NCBI GenBank assembly: GCA_960531495.1
Contig: OY482851.1
Location: forward strand, 18,514,839 to 18,578,838
Source: Zeus faber
Taxonomy: Eukaryota; Chordata; Actinopteri; Zeiformes; Zeidae
Reading direction: 5' to 3'
Length of the DNA: 64,000 nt
The stretch's first letter is position 1, and every line of letters starts with the position of its first letter. Below the pieces are notes generated by a model. The model saw only the letters and a list, made by a program, of their open reading frames with translations, was not told the DNA's origin and ran no database searches. Shown piece by piece: positions 60,741 to 64,000 of the stretch. The position numbers and the translations under genes were made by a program.

Positions 60741-63130
60741 ATGACCATAAAGCATCTACGGGTGGACTACGACAAGGTGAACCCAACGGGGAGCTTCTCT
60801 CCGGGCGACGTCCTCTCTGGAAGGATCACGGTGGTGACCAGCAAGGAAACCAGAGTGCAGTGTTTACTGGTGGAAGCCGAAGGAAAAGCTGAGGTGACCC
60901 GGCCCGGAGAGGACGGCCACCCTCCCACCACCCGCCGGGACAGGAAGAGATACTTTTATTTTGAAAATATCATTCTGCAGGATAAAAAAGGAGATGGTTG
61001 GTGAATAACTCCCTTTTTGTGTGTGGTTAGAAGCATTTATACTTTTTTAAATACGTTGACACATATAACAAACAGCGAAATCAATCTTTTTTTTTTTCTA
61101 AGGCTCTGAAATCATCGGCCGTGGCAAGAATGTCTACTCGTTCACCTTTGAGATTCCAAATAGGTGTGTGTTCCAATCAGCTCGGTCATTTTGGCACTTC
61201 TTCTTCAAATAAACATTCGCAGATTAATGTCAATAATTATTGTCTTGTTTTTTTTGCTGTCAACAGAGATATGCCTTCCTCTTATGAGGGGAAATGGGGC
61301 AAGATTACATATAGTTTACACACAAAGCTGACACGGTCAATTTGGTTGGTGCACAAGTCCAAGACTGAGTTTCCATTTCTAACCAAGTCGGAATTTCCTT
61401 TTGTGTCCAAGTCAAAGAGGATTATCATAGGACTGAAGGTATGGAATTTCAGCGATTTCCATAAGCTGCTATATATTTATATTCATAAAAATTATTTCTA
61501 TTGCACTTGTCAAAAGTAGAGTTGGAAAGTGATTTACTGGTCATGTCTGATTTAAACCAGACATGACAATTAAAAAAAAGAAGTATAAGAAAGTAGAACC
61601 ATTTTTAGAATAACATGCATTATAATCAATTCTCAAAAAATGCTTTTCAAAAATATATTTTGAATTCAAATCAATAAGGAGGAACATTTATTTATTTATT
61701 TATCTATGATTGCTGTGTTGCTCGAGTTTGGGTTTAACTACATGGAATACAATTTGATGTTCATTTCAATGCATTTTAGACTATTTGTTTTCATTCTGGT
61801 AACACCTCACAATTTGTTTTTGTTTTGTACCTACAGGAGCCACAGTACACGACTCGGATTTTATTCCTTGGATCTGGAAAGGTCACCGTCAATGTTTCCT
61901 CAGAGAAAATGGGCCTGAAACAAGGTCAGTAGAGCCCACAGTTAGTAAAGATGTTTACTCACTGATTTGACCCGATCAATCCGCCCCAAAGAGAACGCGT
62001 CTCTTTCACCGTTTTCCAGGTGAAGCCATGGAAGTCAGGGCGGAGGTGCTCAACCACTCTCGGTGTGCCGTGACCCCAAAGTTCCACCTCAGCGAGAAGC
62101 AGACGTTTGTTTCCGGGTCGCGGAGGGTCGTGCACACGAACGACGTGGCGTTCGGAGCGGAGACCTCTGTTGTCCCGGAGGGGAGCGTCCAAACGGTGGC
62201 CAGAACCCTGAGCGTCCCGCCGCTCCTCCCCCCAACCTTCTTCAACTGCTCCATGATGGGGCTGCAGTACGAGCTCAAGGTGGGCCACGGGACCCTGGTT
62301 TAGTACGCCGTACAATTTTGACCGCGGAGCGCTCGATTCCGATTGGTCAACAGCAGCAATCGCGGACAGTAATTTCTGACTTTGTTTCGCTTTACTTTTT
62401 TCTTCCACGCGGCCTACACGCTAATGCATTTTTAATTTCACATTAATAACAATAAATAGGTTCTTCATATGTAGGACAACATATTTTTTGTAGGGACGAA
62501 TAGTTAGCTACATTGTTGAGCACAATTTTTATAAATATTAAATATTGAATATTCCATCTCCATGTATTCCCTAGCCTAATGTGGGATAACATACGTCCGA
62601 CTGGTGACTGGCCTGCTCACACTAATGAGAGTGGACGCAGGGATCGGGTTGAAGACTGGCCCGTTTTTTCTGAAAAACAGCTCCGAATCAATGGCTCTGA
62701 CTCAGGCTGTCTGATCAGGAGAGGGATACGTGTAAAAAAAGAACCAGAAAAGTAGACACAAAGTGACACATTACCTCTGTAAAATATTCATTTGTTGTGC
62801 CACAATAAACAACGACACCATCAACGTTCCATCAGCCATTCAAATAAATGTACAAACACATGAAAATGTGTTAAACTTGTAGTAACAAGTAAAACAAATA
62901 CAATCCATCTAGCCCTATAAACTTAGCCGACCCCCTTTTAAACTTGTATTTAATACAGTAATTTTGTCCCTTATACAAGTTAAATATTGTGTGTGTTTAT
63001 TTATTTGTAGGTCACTCTTGATTTTCCACAGGCGAGAAACTGTGAGATCAAACTGCCTCTGGTCATTTTGAAGAGACCATCGAAACCGCCCGAGCAGAAA
63101 ACAAAGACGTCCAACTGGTTCGAGAACTAG
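60741..63130 (+). CDS. Gene 6: arrestin domain-containing protein 3-like, intact, 6 exons, 318 aa
   Basis: Exons are 60741-60996, 61103-61163, 61267-61438, 61837-61924, 62020-62279 and 63011-63130 (TAG 63128-63130). They sum to 957 nt without a stop, again with phases 1, 2, 0, 1, 0. The start context is CTCACCATGA (A at -3). N-lobe is about residues 4-163 (SFSPGDVLSGRITVVTSKE, NVYSFTFEIPNRDMPSSY, GKWGKITYSL). C-lobe is about 170-300 (VTVNVSSEKMGLKQGEAMEV, TPKFHLSEKQ, FFNCSMMGLQYELK, EIKLPLVIL). Exon 3 is longer than in the paralogs through a partial internal repeat (FPFLTKSEFPFVSKS). The C-terminus is SNWFEN, without PPxY. It is the most diverged copy and is not part of the visible block duplications. 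AATAAA at 63450-63455 may be its poly(A) signal. Confidence 0.87.
62280..63010. other. Gene 6 intron 5
   Basis: A 0.73-kb intron from GTGGGC to TTTGTAG. AT-rich, with nothing else recognised. Confidence 0.7.
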
Positions 63131-63848
63131 CTCGAGGAAGGATCCATGGGGTCTGACATCGTGATCAGTACAAAACATAGAGGGGACAACGCAGGGTGAT
63201 ACCAGACATCTAGGCAGCTTGGATTCGTATTATAAGGCCAATTAATTTTGTTATCATTTATGTATCGTTCCAAATGGCCTACCCTGCAGTGCTTCTGGAT
63301 TAGAAGTTTGCCCACTATGGCTTCTGCTGTCCACTAGATGGAGATGTGAGCTATGATTTAAACAAAAAGTTGTGCGTCAGAAAATAAGCAGCACTAATAG
63401 TACACAGTACATGATGCCTGTACATGATGTGACAAGTGACTTTTACACCAATAAAAACTGATTGGGAAGACTATTTGTCAGGATTACTGAGAAGGATGTC
63501 CTTTTCTCATCACGTGGCAGCTCCTACGCACCTAGTGATGAGAATTACGAGTTTGAGACGTTGCAGTGAGATGGGGGGAAATGAACAAATGTTAATTCCT
63601 TTACCCACTGCTTCAATTCTAAAACGTCATCCCTTCACCACAACATCAAGTCAGACGATGCATCAGGTCGAGAGTTACGCATGTTGAACTCGCCCCTGTC
63701 AACTGGATCATTAAGTGACACGGCAAGGCATGAAAACAAACAAAAGCAAAGGAACGTTCATCGGTGTTACATGTGTTCTGACCCCAAAGTGGAACCGGGC
63801 CCATGTTCTGTGTTCTGATTGTGACACCACATGAAGGATGTGCCCACG

Positions 63849-63884
<36 letters not shown>

Positions 63885-64000
63885 CAGTGGATTTGACCAG
63901 TGTGCTGTCAATATAATATTCAACTACATAGTGTTTTGACACAACCAGGACATACAATGTGGAGTATTGATGGCTCTTAAAAAACCCCAAAATGAATTAT
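63131..64000. other. Gene 6 3' flank with (AG)n run
   Basis: AATAAA at 63450-63455 is the best poly(A) signal. An AG dinucleotide run of about 40 bases lies at 63850-63890. No further gene is seen before the window ends. Confidence 0.5.

Overview
This window looks like teleost fish nuclear DNA. The genes are split into introns with GT..AG borders. The sequence is packed with fish-type transposons: Tc1, Tigger, hAT, CR1/L2/Rex1-like and L1 LINEs, Ty3/gypsy, and short repeats. Long GATA/GACA, GT and TA microsatellites are abundant. The only host genes I can support belong to one family, the alpha-arrestins (arrestin domain-containing protein 3-like). Six copies lie head to tail on the + strand. 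Each is built from six exons with the same intron phases (1, 2, 0, 1, 0), where the copy is complete enough to tell.

Layout. 1-3.65 kb: GATA-type arrays and a long inverted-repeat element enclosing a CpG-rich patch with two CRE palindromes. 3.65-19.1 kb: duplication block A, with intact gene 1 (311 aa, 10182-16717), whose intron 5 carries a LINE. 19.1-28.9 kb: a transposon graveyard holding a Ty3/gypsy pol without RNase H, gag-like remnants, a GC-rich/CA tract, and an L1 split by a TIR DNA transposon, a hairpin-bearing element with a tRNA-Lys-like end, and a hAT remnant. 28.98-39.9 kb: block B, a second copy of block A, with pseudogene 2 (34328-38230); it gained a Tc1 and a Tigger element that block A lacks. 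40.2-44.3 kb: intact gene 3 (337 aa). 46-48.4 kb and 56.1-58.5 kb: a second duplicated pair, blocks C and D, with gene 4 (last exon lost, compensated frameshift) and intact gene 5 (313 aa). Between them lie about 3 kb of sequence with no recognisable gene, a 1.8-kb TIR transposon and an isolated gypsy RNase H fragment. 60.7-63.1 kb: intact gene 6 (318 aa).

Function. Alpha-arrestins are cytosolic two-lobed adaptor proteins; ARRDC3-type members link membrane cargo to ubiquitin ligases and endosomes. These copies are short and end just after the C-lobe. None has a PPxY motif, so they probably do not recruit NEDD4-type ligases in the classical way (inference). The array shows birth and death of paralogs by local duplication, probable gene conversion, transposon insertion and microsatellite-associated breakage. 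I saw no non-arrestin host gene, no functional tRNA or rRNA gene, and no CRISPR array.
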